A DNA stretch of 64,000 bases from Crenothrix sp043729335 (GTDB lineage Bacteria; Pseudomonadota; Gammaproteobacteria; Methylococcales; Methylomonadaceae): NCBI RefSeq assembly GCF_043729335.1, contig NZ_JAYTLQ010000002.1:62001-126000 (forward strand), read 5' to 3'. The position numbers and the translations under genes are program-made. Each line of letters begins with the position of its first letter. Within the stretch, counting starts at the first letter, position 1. The notes under the pieces are model-generated. The model made no database searches. It had not been told where the DNA came from and worked only from the letters and a program-made list of their open reading frames with translations. This document shows, in pieces, positions 8,938 to 18,338 of the stretch.

Positions 8938-9675
8938 TCAGAAATTAGTCAGGGGTACGATGGTGAACTGGTCACCGATGATAGATCCACCGCCCGTACT
9001 GATGATAGTCAGATCGGTAAAGCCATGCGGGTCTTCCACGCCGACAAAAGGAATATTGCCGCGTAACTCCTGGGTAAGGTCACGAACGGGTGTCGATTGG
9101 CCGTTGACGACAAACTGTATGCCATCAGAAATTCGCCCTTCCAAAGGATCAGGCGTGTCGGTCACGATGTAGGGATCAAAAACCATCCCGAATTGTGCGA
9201 TCCGTTTATTAAAGTGAATGTGGACTACACGCGGTGTCTCGTTAGGCTGGTTAACTGCCGGAGATCGGCCATTAACGCCAAACTCTATGCTGACCTTATC
9301 AAGCCCTGAATCTTTATCGGCGGCCGTAAAAGGTAAGTTGGGCTTGGGAATGTTGGTAATACTGTTGAAGGAAAAAAAATCAGCACCGAAGCGGATTGCA
9401 CCACTGCCACAAACTAGATTGTTGACATTAAGGTCGCCTGGGATAAGGCAAGGCGTAGTGCTAAGTCCTGCTGCAATAAGGCGTTCCTGTAACTGGGTCT
9501 GTACCGTCGCTGTTGTCAATAAGACTTTGTTGGGATCGGCGTAAAAAAATGAATAACTTGTCTTGACTGGCCTTAAATCGACATCACCTATCAACCTTGG
9601 CGCAGCGGCAACCGGTAAGGTGATAACCGAGCAGAGCGCTATCGCTATCGTTTTTGTGAGTTTATTTGTATACAT
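8938..9675 (-). CDS. Hypothetical exported protein
   Basis: 245 residues from the ATG at 9675, chosen because it begins a good signal peptide (MYTNKLTKTIAIALCSVITL, cleavage near VAAAP) and has GTAGG about 8 nt upstream. An ATG at 9714 would add 13 residues. The mature part looks all-beta, with one cysteine pair (PCLIPGD...LVCGSG) and a C-terminal block rich in Gly, Thr and Ile. No family was recognised. It lies between two other exported-protein genes, 10 nt ahead of the HAF/HYR gene, so it is almost certainly in that transcription unit. Confidence 0.7.
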   Translation of the reverse strand: MYTNKLTKTIAIALCSVITLPVAAAPRLIGDVDLRPVKTSYSFFYADPNKVLLTTATVQTQLQERLIAAGLSTTPCLIPGDLNVNNLVCGSGAIRFGADFFSFNSITNIPKPNLPFTAADKDSGLDKVSIEFGVNGRSPAVNQPNETPRVVHIHFNKRIAQFGMVFDPYIVTDTPDPLEGRISDGIQFVVNGQSTPVRDLTQELRGNIPFVGVEDPHGFTDLTIISTGGGSIIGDQFTIVPLTNF

Positions 9676-9782
9676 TGTGATACCTACGTTTAAGTGCAGA
9701 AAATACTGCATCAAGCCTTGGGTAGTTCATCCATAAATAAGGTAGTGGCCGATACAACCACAACCTCTGTTTTTTAGGGGTT

Positions 9783-9809
9783 ACGGCGACCCCCTAAGGT
9801 GATCGCCGT
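9783..9809. repeat. Hairpin between two exported-protein genes
   Basis: ACGGCGA (9783-9789) pairs with TCGCCGT (9803-9809), with overlapping alternative pairing of AGGGG and CCCCT. It lies in the 163-bp gap after the 833-residue protein gene. It has no U-tract on the minus strand, so it may mark an attenuation or mRNA-stability point rather than a clean terminator. Confidence 0.35.
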
Positions 9810-9838
9810 TTACTATGGTTTCCCTACTGGCTAAGGGC

Positions 9839-12340
9839 TTACAGTGTTCCGGTACGAGATCCCGCACCGCCACTGGATGTGGTGCAAGTAACCGTCCAGG
9901 TATTGCCGACAGTAGCTGGCGAGGTGGCGACATTCACGTAAGCATTTGTACCAGCAGCCGGTAGAACTGGGCCGCCAATGTTGCCGTTTGCCGTGCCATT
10001 GTTGCTCATCACGCATTGCGCACTTGGTGTCAAGGTAACGGCACCGGACGCACCCGCGTAAGTGCTGGTAAAACGGATATCCCAACGTGTACCAGTCCAT
10101 TTGACGCGTTGGAAGGCGACAGCTTCAGCCGCTGTTTTCAAGGCTACTTGTACTGTGATAGGTGTTGAACGAATGCCAGCCGTATTAGCCACTGTGTAGG
10201 TAAAGCTATCGATGGTGTTGTTGGCTGTTGCGCCTTGGCTTACAGGGGTGTAGGTTATGGTACCATTGGCGTTCGGTGTTGCAGTACCACGGCCAGGCGC
10301 TGTTACAATCTGAACAGTTGCAGGATCAATCAGCGTGCTGCTCAGGCCAGTCGTATCATTAGCAAGCACCGGAATGATTGCCCCGGCGCTGCTACGGAAC
10401 ACACCTTGACTGTCAGTCACACCCACTGGTGGTGGTACTGTCTTCTTTACTCTCAAATCCACTCTGGCAACATTGCTTACTTCGTTGGTGGCCGTGTTCT
10501 GGATTGCATAGTAGAAAGTCAGTTCAGACGCTGGCATATTCTGTTCAGCCGTGTAGGTCACGCTGCCTCCGCTACTCGGTGCAGTCACTGTACCAAGTTG
10601 CTCGCCCAAGTTATTTACAGGTTGACTGACCACAACGATACGGAAGTTACCCGGTGTGTTATCCGCACTATCAGTCAGCTTAGCTAAATTAGGGCTTGCG
10701 CCGAAACTTGCTCCAGTGAGATCCAAGGTGGTTGTACCCGTACCTTGTATATTGTCGAAGCTATCGCTGATCGCGCCAGTAATCAATGGTGCATCGCTTA
10801 CCCCCGTACCACTGACAGGCTGGCTGGTTTCTTGTCCACCCAAGTTAGACTGCACAATAACGTCTTTAGGGATGAAGTGGGTATCTGGATTAAATTCGTT
10901 CAAATCTTTTTCCAGTACCACGTCGTTATCTGCCACCTTTCCGCAAGTTCCAGTCGGTGCGCCGAATGCACCGTAAGCAGGTGAGTTCAGGCTTAAAGGT
11001 AACGGGTTGGTTTCATCTCCAGAATGTGCGGCTATACAAAGCTTTCTTGTCACTGGATCAAAGACTGACTTAGTAACGACTACGGCATCCACCACACCGC
11101 TAGATGAACGGTTAGCCGGATTACTGGTCAGGTCGGTTACTGTCACGTTGGTAGGAATCGGTTGATCTTTATCGAACTCCAAATGGGCATGATAGCGACC
11201 AGTGAGATTACCGCTAATTTTTTCTTCCAACATCGTGACGCTAGGCATGTGTTGGGAAGCATCCGATGAAGCTGTCAGAACTACATCATGCGCTTTAGTC
11301 CCGTCTGCCCAGACATCTAAGGCAGCAGTTGTGGAGTTACGGACGTAAGTTGCCTTACTAATGGAGATTGGATCCACAATGGGCAGATCCCAAATAGGGC
11401 CAGAGATGGCAGCCAATTCATTGAACAGCGGTTGCCCAGCACCAGCACCCAAGTTACAACCTGCGGGTGGCGTAATTTCTACATAATTATTGAATGGATG
11501 CTCAGGATGACCGGCAGGCGCTCCCGCCGGTACGGTACTACCCACAAACAAATGCGGAACGTTTGGATCACCGATATACTTACGAACTGGGCCAGCGGGT
11601 GGGGTAAACGTTACCGCAGGGTTGGTAGCACTGACTGGGTTGATGTTATCAATACCCACATCCCATTTCAGGAAAGGACCGGTGTGGCCTTTTAAGGCAG
11701 CATCGTAATCACCTGGAATGGCAGTCTTGTCGTCTGTATAGAACAAGGCTCGCGCCCCTTCTACCATGTCAAAAGTATGGACTGCAAAAGGCGTACGAAC
11801 GATGTACTCTCCTGTACAGGAGTTGTCATTGGTTGTTGGCAAGTCAATACGAATACGCTCACGGGAAAAAACAATTTCCTGTGGGTCAGCCGCATTGCGA
11901 ATGGCTGGTGGTTCGCCATCGGCGGTTAAATAAGCCATTTCTAAATGCCCCATCCACAACAAGTTACCGCCGGTCATGGGAATGGTTACATCAGCAGTGG
12001 CATAGAATGCTTCCGGCCCAATATTGCCGGCAAAGCGACCGGCTGTGGCATCGGCAGTGCTGGTCAAACACAAAGGGCCATTACCTGCATCATCTTGATA
12101 GATACATTGGCCGACTGCCAAGCCACCTGCGTCAGCAGTTTCACGATACCAGTCCGGAAAGAAATCAGCCGCTAACGTGGTTGTGCCAGCAGTTCTTATT
12201 GGGCCACGGTCACGCAGCACAGCGTTTGCCATACCGCTGACAAATATTGAACCCGCCAATGCAATTTGAATACTTTTACGTAGGCGACTATTGCCTGGTT
12301 GGGAGTTTGTACTCCCTGTTAAAGATTTAATTTTGTTCAT
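9839..12340 (-). CDS. Large exported protein of unknown function with C-terminal Ig-like domain
   Basis: 833 residues. A signal peptide follows a charged start (about 22-40, LAGSIFVSGMANA). About residues 41-520 are not recognised; cysteines are spread widely (GQCIYQ, GPLCLT, NSCTGEY, AGCNLG, KLCIAA, TGTCGK). Residues about 645-745 look like a bacterial Ig/cadherin-like domain (IPVLANDT...GTITYTP...SFTYTVANTAG). The last ~90 residues form a small domain with WDIRFTSTYAG that resembles in style the end of the HAF/HYR protein. It is the first gene of the five-gene minus-strand cluster and has an (ACACAA)8 microsatellite about 110 bp upstream. Probably extracellular or surface-bound. Confidence 0.72.
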   Translation of the reverse strand: MNKIKSLTGSTNSQPGNSRLRKSIQIALAGSIFVSGMANAVLRDRGPIRTAGTTTLAADFFPDWYRETADAGGLAVGQCIYQDDAGNGPLCLTSTADATAGRFAGNIGPEAFYATADVTIPMTGGNLLWMGHLEMAYLTADGEPPAIRNAADPQEIVFSRERIRIDLPTTNDNSCTGEYIVRTPFAVHTFDMVEGARALFYTDDKTAIPGDYDAALKGHTGPFLKWDVGIDNINPVSATNPAVTFTPPAGPVRKYIGDPNVPHLFVGSTVPAGAPAGHPEHPFNNYVEITPPAGCNLGAGAGQPLFNELAAISGPIWDLPIVDPISISKATYVRNSTTAALDVWADGTKAHDVVLTASSDASQHMPSVTMLEEKISGNLTGRYHAHLEFDKDQPIPTNVTVTDLTSNPANRSSSGVVDAVVVTKSVFDPVTRKLCIAAHSGDETNPLPLSLNSPAYGAFGAPTGTCGKVADNDVVLEKDLNEFNPDTHFIPKDVIVQSNLGGQETSQPVSGTGVSDAPLITGAISDSFDNIQGTGTTTLDLTGASFGASPNLAKLTDSADNTPGNFRIVVVSQPVNNLGEQLGTVTAPSSGGSVTYTAEQNMPASELTFYYAIQNTATNEVSNVARVDLRVKKTVPPPVGVTDSQGVFRSSAGAIIPVLANDTTGLSSTLIDPATVQIVTAPGRGTATPNANGTITYTPVSQGATANNTIDSFTYTVANTAGIRSTPITVQVALKTAAEAVAFQRVKWTGTRWDIRFTSTYAGASGAVTLTPSAQCVMSNNGTANGNIGGPVLPAAGTNAYVNVATSPATVGNTWTVTCTTSSGGAGSRTGTL

Positions 12341-12448
12341 TTTAATACCTCATTAAGTCAGGGTGTGCTGAGTTAAAGGGGTAATAAAAGTTTCTTCAAA
12401 AAACAGATGTGGTTACTATTAGAATTTCACTTATGCGCTAGTATCCGC

Positions 12449-12496
12449 ACACAAACACAAACACAAACACAAACACAAACACAAACACAAACACAA
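12449..12496. repeat. Hexanucleotide microsatellite, (ACACAA)8
   Basis: Eight perfect tandem copies of ACACAA occupy 48 bp. They lie 109-156 bp upstream of the start of the 833-residue exported protein on the opposite strand. Such perfect short tandem arrays change length by slippage. At this distance a change could alter spacing between promoter or activator sites; that is inference. Confidence 0.95.
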
Positions 12497-12656
12497 GCCA
12501 TGTTTGCATTGCGTTAGAGGCAATCGCATTTGTCGTTACACGTTAAAGTTGGGTGTAAAAATAACTTAAGTCTACATTAATATTATTTTGTTATAATCAA
12601 TACAAGATTTCGAAACCGCCAAAGTTTTAAGCCCAGGTTGATTTTACTCAGCCGAT

Positions 12657-12689
12657 GTAGTTGTCAATCTTCCACGGATTGGCAACTAC
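12657..12689. repeat. 13-bp inverted repeat in the long intergenic region
   Basis: GTAGTTGTCAATC and GATTGGCAACTAC pair with one G-T mismatch across a 7-nt loop. There is no T-tract on either side, so it is not a classical terminator. It may be an operator or a solitary palindromic repeat. Confidence 0.5.
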
Positions 12690-13444
12690 GTTTAACGCCA
12701 TAAAAAATCAATAGTTTTGCGTTTCATATTTTTATCCGATACTTTATAACCCCTTAAATCGTTAGTAGCGTGCATCCGTGCGTGAGTAAAATTTTTGAGT
12801 ATTTGCCGCGTAGGCAATTCAAACCTATCCAACAGCCATCTTCGTTTTGCAGTAATAGATATTCTTGCCAGTAATTACTATACGCAGATTAAAATTTGTG
12901 TACATACGTATAATTACCTACGGTAAGTGGGCTGAGGCTTACGCATGAATTCAAGCTATTTTTCCTTTCGGATTGAGAAATATCCATACTGCAACACCCC
13001 ATAATTCCTTGCAGGCCTTAGCCTAAAATGCACTCCAATACCGGTAATCCTTGCTTCAAACAGCTAAAGTCCTATGGACAATGAACTCCAGAGTTTATGT
13101 AGGGTATTGGTATCAGAAATACACATTAATATCTAAGCGCATACTGTGCCATTAATTTTAATAAATTGATTGTAATGATTTATTTAGCATTTGTTGCTGT
13201 TAGTTTCGGTAGCAATCAGCAGCAGTGTACAAAAATAAATACGTTGTGTTTTAGATGGATAGACAAGGAGTTGATAAATATGTAAATAGGGGAGGCAAAA
13301 ACTAAGCCATATCAAAAAACTAGTCCTTAAATATGTAAAAAACTGATTACTATGGCTAAAAGCTGAATGGAAAATTACATGAAGTTGCTTAATATTTAAA
13401 AATGTAATATGTATAAAAAACAAACAAAGGAAAGCTGATTTTTT

Positions 13445-14551
13445 TTAAACTTCACTGACTTCTTTATCCTCCACTTGTGGCCAAGCGGGCCAGGCAGTTA
13501 GCACGGCTTTAACGACCGTAGCCAATGGAATCGCCAAAAATACCCCCCAAAATCCCCATAAGCCACCAAAAAATAGAATGGCTACAATAATGGCAATCGC
13601 ATGTAAATTAACCGCTTCGGAAAATAATACCGGCACCAGAATAACGCCGTCTAAAGCCTGAATAATTGAATAGGCAATCAAAATATACAGAAAATTATCA
13701 CCGCTTAAGCCCCATTGGAAATACGCCACCCCCAGCACTGGAAAAGTAACTAAAGTTGCGCCGATGTAGGGAATAACCACTTGCAAACCCATTAATACTG
13801 ACAGCAGTAGCGCATAATTTAAGCCCATGGTTTTGTAAGTCACATAGCTGACAAACCACATAATCAGAATCTCCGCAAATTTCCCGCGAATGTAGTTACC
13901 AATTTGCATATCAATTTCTTCCCACACCCGTACCGATAAATTACGTTCTTCGGGTAAAAACTGCAAAAACCAATCAATAAGCAATTGCTTATCTTTTAAA
14001 AAGAAAAACACCATCATCGGTACCAAAAACAAATACACCATCGCACTCACTAAACTCACCACCGAAGCCGCCGAAAACGACAACATGTTTTGTCCGTAAT
14101 TCAGTAATTCGCTTTGCACCTTAAACAAAATGTCCTGAATTTTATGCTCGGAAATAAACTGCGGATAAGTTTGCGGCAAGCGCATAATTTCATCCTGAAA
14201 GCTCGAAATAATGGCCGGAATATGCTGTACCAGTTCTACCGCTTGTTCTGACACAATAGGCATTAAATAAAATAACAAAATGCCAAGACAGGCCATAAAA
14301 CAGGAAAATACCAAATACACAGCGGGTAAGCGGTGCATTTTTAGACCTTCAAGTTTCTCTACGATACCTTCCAGTAAATAGGCCAGCACAATAGAGGCAA
14401 ACACCGGCATTAATAAATCAGCGAGAGAATAAATCAGCACAAAACTGACCACTAAAATAATGGCCAGGGAAACCGTTTGTGTATTGGGCAAAAATCGATT
14501 AAAGCGTTCTATAAAAAATCGTAAATTGACGGATTGGTTTTGCATGGGCAT
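13445..14551 (-). CDS. AI-2E family transporter (PerM/UPF0118 permease)
   Basis: 368 residues with about eight membrane segments. The C-terminal signature GGLWGFWGVFLAIPLATVVKA is typical of the AI-2E/PerM exporter family. The N-terminal hairpin (VSFVLIYSLADLLMPVFASIVLAYLLEG) and a long soluble loop (about 110-150) also fit. Members move small molecules or ions; the substrate is not predictable, and the AI-2 link rests on few members. It lies 49 bp after the methyltransferase gene on the same strand and may be co-transcribed with it. An alternative Met is at codon 3. Confidence 0.85.
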   Translation of the reverse strand: MPMQNQSVNLRFFIERFNRFLPNTQTVSLAIILVVSFVLIYSLADLLMPVFASIVLAYLLEGIVEKLEGLKMHRLPAVYLVFSCFMACLGILLFYLMPIVSEQAVELVQHIPAIISSFQDEIMRLPQTYPQFISEHKIQDILFKVQSELLNYGQNMLSFSAASVVSLVSAMVYLFLVPMMVFFFLKDKQLLIDWFLQFLPEERNLSVRVWEEIDMQIGNYIRGKFAEILIMWFVSYVTYKTMGLNYALLLSVLMGLQVVIPYIGATLVTFPVLGVAYFQWGLSGDNFLYILIAYSIIQALDGVILVPVLFSEAVNLHAIAIIVAILFFGGLWGFWGVFLAIPLATVVKAVLTAWPAWPQVEDKEVSEV

Positions 14552-14600
14552 TACGTCTTATTTTAATTATGGCAATGGTCTGGATGGCTTGTTTTTAATG

Positions 14601-15473
14601 CTAAAAAGGTTTTTGGAAGCCGTAGATGTAGTAGTTTAATAATTTCAACCGACTTAAGCATTCTAATGCCGCTGTTTCTAAGCGGGCAATAGGTCGCGCA
14701 ACGCGTTGTTGGCGTGCAAGCCAGTTTAGATAAGTGTATGTGGGCAAGGTGTTGTCGGTAATGTCCCGTTCAGTGTGCAGATTAAAGCGCATTTGCTTGG
14801 CTAAGTTCCGATAATGAGCAGTGGTGTATTGTACGTTGCATTTGCCGTAAAAGCCGATACTTAAGCTCTCTGGGAGTTTTATTTTTGTTAACGGTGCTAT
14901 GGCCGCATGAGGGATAAAATCGGATAACGCTAAATAACCACCCGGCTTAAGCACCCGATAGGCTTCAGCAAAAAATTGCTCACGATCAGGAAAATGGAAA
15001 ATACATTCAACCGCCAGCACGGTGTCAAAGGATTGATCGGCAAAGGGCAGGGCACAGGCATTGCCTTGTTGAAAATCAATATGATTGCCGTTTTGAGCTA
15101 CAACAGTAGCACGCGCCCTGTGCAATTGGCGCTCATCAATATTTAATCCTGTTAATGTCATGCCGGTATGGTTTTCGTTGATATGGGCAATGGTGCCGCC
15201 AAAGCCGCAGCCGACATCAAGCACAGTAAGATTATTACCCACGTGACCTGCAAGGCACACTTGCTCACTTAGGTTTTCTGCGGCCTGTGCAAAATCGGCG
15301 CTAGTCGGCAAGGCATGGGTAGGTTTCGGCCAATAACCCCAGTGCACATGGCGTCCAAAGCTTTCGGCAACCACTTTATTGTCTTGGGCTAATAAGGCTA
15401 GCAAATCATCAAAATAGGGTAGGTTGACAGTTACCCGGTGAGTTTGTTTTTTTAATGGATCAGGTGTTTTCAT
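14601..15473 (-). CDS. SAM-dependent methyltransferase (class I, small-molecule type)
   Basis: 290 residues. SAM motif I is VLDVGCGFGG (84-93); an acidic motif II-like TGLNIDERQLHRAR follows; VECIFHFPDREQFFAEAYRVLKPGG matches motifs post-II and III. The preceding HVHWGYW (about 42-48) is common in tocopherol, sarcosine and sterol methyltransferases. The substrate is unknown and neighbours give no pathway. The C-terminal ~90 residues form a cap-like region. It precedes the AI-2E permease gene and is divergent from the PEP-CTERM gene. Confidence 0.82.
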   Translation of the reverse strand: MKTPDPLKKQTHRVTVNLPYFDDLLALLAQDNKVVAESFGRHVHWGYWPKPTHALPTSADFAQAAENLSEQVCLAGHVGNNLTVLDVGCGFGGTIAHINENHTGMTLTGLNIDERQLHRARATVVAQNGNHIDFQQGNACALPFADQSFDTVLAVECIFHFPDREQFFAEAYRVLKPGGYLALSDFIPHAAIAPLTKIKLPESLSIGFYGKCNVQYTTAHYRNLAKQMRFNLHTERDITDNTLPTYTYLNWLARQQRVARPIARLETAALECLSRLKLLNYYIYGFQKPF

Positions 15474-15715
15474 GGCAAATTTAACCGTTTAAGGTTGGGT
15501 TTATTAGCTTAAGCTAAATAAGTTTACAGGTGTTGAAAAAATATTAGCATGAGACTTGTTGTTAGCTTTACATTAACTATACTCAATGTACTATCAATAG
15601 ATTAATTTTTTTTGAAAACTATCTGTTTATAGTTACCGGTATTACCGGAAAAATAATGGATTTATATTAGGTTAAGGATTTAAAACAGATTGAAAATAGT
15701 TATAAGAGGATAAAA

Positions 15716-16348
15716 ATGAAATTGAAAATTTTGGCTTTGGCTGCAATGGCCAATTTAATGATGCTGACATCTCCTATAGTGAGTGCAATAGTGATAACAC
15801 CTAAATCGGTCGTGGCTTCAAGCACTTTTATTAATTCGGATGCAGATAATCTGATTAACAGTGTGGGAATGGATAATCAGCTGCATAATACGGATTTTGA
15901 CAATATGTGGTTGAGTAATCAATCGATAACCGCAACACTTACTTTTGATTTGGGAAGTGTTTATGATTTAAGTGGTGCTTATGTATGGCAATATAACCCA
16001 GACAATGCCACGACTACATCTGGCGTAAAGCAATTTAATATTTTAACGTCGCTGGATGGCTTAGACTTTGTTCCAGTTTTTTCGGCCACTCTGGCTCAAG
16101 GAAGCGGTGTTGCTGGTTGGTTTGAACCTGAATTTAAGGCATTCTCTCAAACTGCCCAATATGTTCAATTTTCAATTTTGTCAAATTACGGCAGTTCTTA
16201 CAGCGGTTTAAGCGAAGTTAAATTTGAAACAGGTGTTTCTGTACCTGAGCCTCAAGTGATGGGCTTATTGGCTTTATCACTATTAGGTTTATTGGCACTA
16301 CGGGCAAAAACTGGTTTTTCTCAAAGAAGCATGGCACTGCCTTTTTGA
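15716..16348 (+). CDS. PEP-CTERM protein with F5/8 type C-like (discoidin) domain
   Basis: 210 residues. A signal peptide (MKLKILALAAMANLMMLTSP) is followed by a beta-sandwich with discoidin features (ATLTFDLGSVYDLSGAYVWQ, ILTSLDGLDFVPV, YVQFSILSNYG). The C-terminus carries VPEP, a hydrophobic helix (MGLLALSLLGLLALR) and basic residues, which is the PEP-CTERM sorting signal. It differs slightly from the typical form in having ten residues after the arginine. PEP-CTERM proteins are processed by an exosortase, which is not in this window. AAGAGGA lies 5-8 nt before the ATG. The 242-bp upstream gap holds a small dyad (ACCGGTATTACCGG). Confidence 0.88.
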   Translation: MKLKILALAAMANLMMLTSPIVSAIVITPKSVVASSTFINSDADNLINSVGMDNQLHNTDFDNMWLSNQSITATLTFDLGSVYDLSGAYVWQYNPDNATTTSGVKQFNILTSLDGLDFVPVFSATLAQGSGVAGWFEPEFKAFSQTAQYVQFSILSNYGSSYSGLSEVKFETGVSVPEPQVMGLLALSLLGLLALRAKTGFSQRSMALPF

Positions 16349-16519
16349 TTATAAACTCCTTCAAAAATGATGATATTATTAGATTATGGGTTTGTGAAAA
16401 CTAATAAAAAGTTTACAATTGACCCATTTTTTGAGTACACATTTGCATTAATGCTTATAACCAAAGTGGTGTTGTAGAGCATTTTTATGATCGGATGGTA
16501 TAAATAACATCAGGGTAAC

Positions 16520-18322
16520 ATGAGTAGATTTAAGCATTTTTTGATTTTTTTTCTGACGCCCTTATTATTGGCCAGTTTGCTTTCAATAGGCATAGGCAAC
16601 GCTGCGGTTGCTGTGGATAAGCAAGCGTCGAGTGTTTATAAGGTGGATCGGGTTTTTAGTGCCATCAACCGTTCAAAAATTGCTAAAACCGGCGCACTTA
16701 TACTCGAAGCGGGTCATGACTATGTCTTGGTTGAGGCAACAGCGTTAGAAAAAACAGCCATCGCCCAACTGGGTTTTTCTATTGCCCGGCCAACGCAGGA
16801 TGAAGGCAAAATGTTAGCTTTTTCGGCTACCGACTCTGATTATCATGATTATGCGGAAATGGTGGCCGAAATACAGCAGGCAGAAACCGACTATCCGGCT
16901 ATTTTTAAGTTGTTTAATTTAGGTATTTCTGTCCAAGGGCGTACCATCTGGGCGGGTAAAATATCGGACAATGTTGAAAAAGATGAGCCCGAGCCTGAAA
17001 TTTTATTAACGCATCATCAGCATGCGCGTGAGCATCTGACAGTAGAGCAAGCGTTATACACTTTAAAAATGTTAACCACTGAATACGCTAATGATCAGCA
17101 AATTATGCGTTTGGTCAATGACCGCGAAATCTGGATTATTTTTGATATGAATCCCGATGGCGGCGAATACGATACCGCTAGCGGTTCTTACCGGTCTTGG
17201 CGTAAAAATCGCCAACCTAATGCCAAGTCTAAAGCACTGGGCAGTGATTTAAATCGCAATTGGAATTATGTGTGGGGATGCTGTGACGGCAGTAAAGCTA
17301 TTCCCAGCAGTCCAACGTATAAAGGTGATGCCGAATTTTCTGCGCCAGAAACCAAGGTAGTGCGTGATTTTGTTAATAGCCGCGTATTGAAGGGCAAGCA
17401 GCAAATCAAAGTGGCTATTGATTTTCATAGTTATTCAGAACTGGTTTTGTGGCCGTACAGTTACACACTAACGGATGTGCCCGTTGATATGACCCAGGAT
17501 GACCATGATGTATTGGTGGCGATGGGCAAGCAAATGGCCAAGCTAAATGGCTACGCACCCAAGCAGTGGAGCGATATGTATATTGCCGACGGTACCTTGA
17601 ACGATTGGTTATACGGCGTACACGGCATTCTTAATTATACCTTCGAGATGGCGCCGAAAACCTTGGGTAAAGGCGGTTTTTACCCGTCTGATAAGGTTAT
17701 TCCCAAAGAAACCGCCCGTAATCGTGCCGCCATTTTGTATTTAATGGCTCAAGCGGCGTGTCCGTACAGCGCAATTGGTAAAAAAGTGCAGTATTGCGAT
17801 ACGGTTACTACGGGCTTTTACAGCCCCAGTGACGATAATCCTGTGTCGCGTAATGCCGGTGATAATAATGGCTATGATATCAGCCCCGTCAATGCTTATT
17901 CACCTCAGAAACTCAGCGCTGTTGATATCAATAGTGGTATCGGCAAGGTTGTGGCTTGTGATGATAAAGGTAAAGATAGTCATGATTTTTATGATTATTT
18001 TATCAATATCCCTAAAGAGGCAAATGTTAAAGGCCTAGAGCTAAAGCTGTATGCTAAAGCCGACAGTGCCTTGAATGAACCGCATATTTGCACACAATTG
18101 TCATGGGATGGTGGACAAACGTGGACGACACCCAAGTTAACGGGCACATTAACTACTCATCTTCAAGCTTACACCTTAGGGGGTATTTCAGATACTTGGG
18201 GACGTACTTGGGCTTCAAATGATTTAGCTAATCATAGCTTTAGAGTGCGCTTGACGAATGTGGCAAGCTCTCCATTGCGTGATTTTTCGCTGGATTGGTT
18301 AGCCGTTAGGGTCAGATATTAA
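16520..18322 (+). CDS. Exported M14-family zinc carboxypeptidase
   Basis: 600 residues with a signal peptide (about 8-30). Zinc ligands H168 and E171 (HHQHAREH) and H302 (DFHSYSE), and catalytic E375 (NYTFEMAP), are all present. So are the substrate-binding GSDLNRNW (240-247) and RSWRKNR. An N-terminal propeptide-like part covers about 35-105. The C-terminal ~180 residues form a separate beta domain (KGLELKLYAKAD...FRVRLTNVA), resembling carbohydrate-binding or proprotein-type folds. It cleaves C-terminal residues from peptides outside the cytoplasm. It stands alone, 171 bp after the PEP-CTERM gene and convergent with the VF530-like gene. Confidence 0.9.
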   Translation: MSRFKHFLIFFLTPLLLASLLSIGIGNAAVAVDKQASSVYKVDRVFSAINRSKIAKTGALILEAGHDYVLVEATALEKTAIAQLGFSIARPTQDEGKMLAFSATDSDYHDYAEMVAEIQQAETDYPAIFKLFNLGISVQGRTIWAGKISDNVEKDEPEPEILLTHHQHAREHLTVEQALYTLKMLTTEYANDQQIMRLVNDREIWIIFDMNPDGGEYDTASGSYRSWRKNRQPNAKSKALGSDLNRNWNYVWGCCDGSKAIPSSPTYKGDAEFSAPETKVVRDFVNSRVLKGKQQIKVAIDFHSYSELVLWPYSYTLTDVPVDMTQDDHDVLVAMGKQMAKLNGYAPKQWSDMYIADGTLNDWLYGVHGILNYTFEMAPKTLGKGGFYPSDKVIPKETARNRAAILYLMAQAACPYSAIGKKVQYCDTVTTGFYSPSDDNPVSRNAGDNNGYDISPVNAYSPQKLSAVDINSGIGKVVACDDKGKDSHDFYDYFINIPKEANVKGLELKLYAKADSALNEPHICTQLSWDGGQTWTTPKLTGTLTTHLQAYTLGGISDTWGRTWASNDLANHSFRVRLTNVASSPLRDFSLDWLAVRVRY

Positions 18323-18338
18323 GTCAAACCACGTAGAT

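Larger units (their letters stand above)
12341..13444. other. Long intergenic region without a convincing gene
   Basis: About 1.1 kb, AT-rich, between two minus-strand genes. It holds the (ACACAA)8 array and a hairpin (12657-12689). A 79-codon minus-strand frame at 13184-13423 is Phe/Leu-rich with no family match and is judged spurious. No tRNA or conserved RNA was recognised. It probably contains the promoter of the exported-protein cluster. Confidence 0.6.

Noticed and set aside
13184..13423. 79-codon minus-strand frame in the long intergenic region
   Set aside because: AT-rich sequence gives a Phe/Leu-rich translation by chance; no signal, motif or ribosome binding site supports it.
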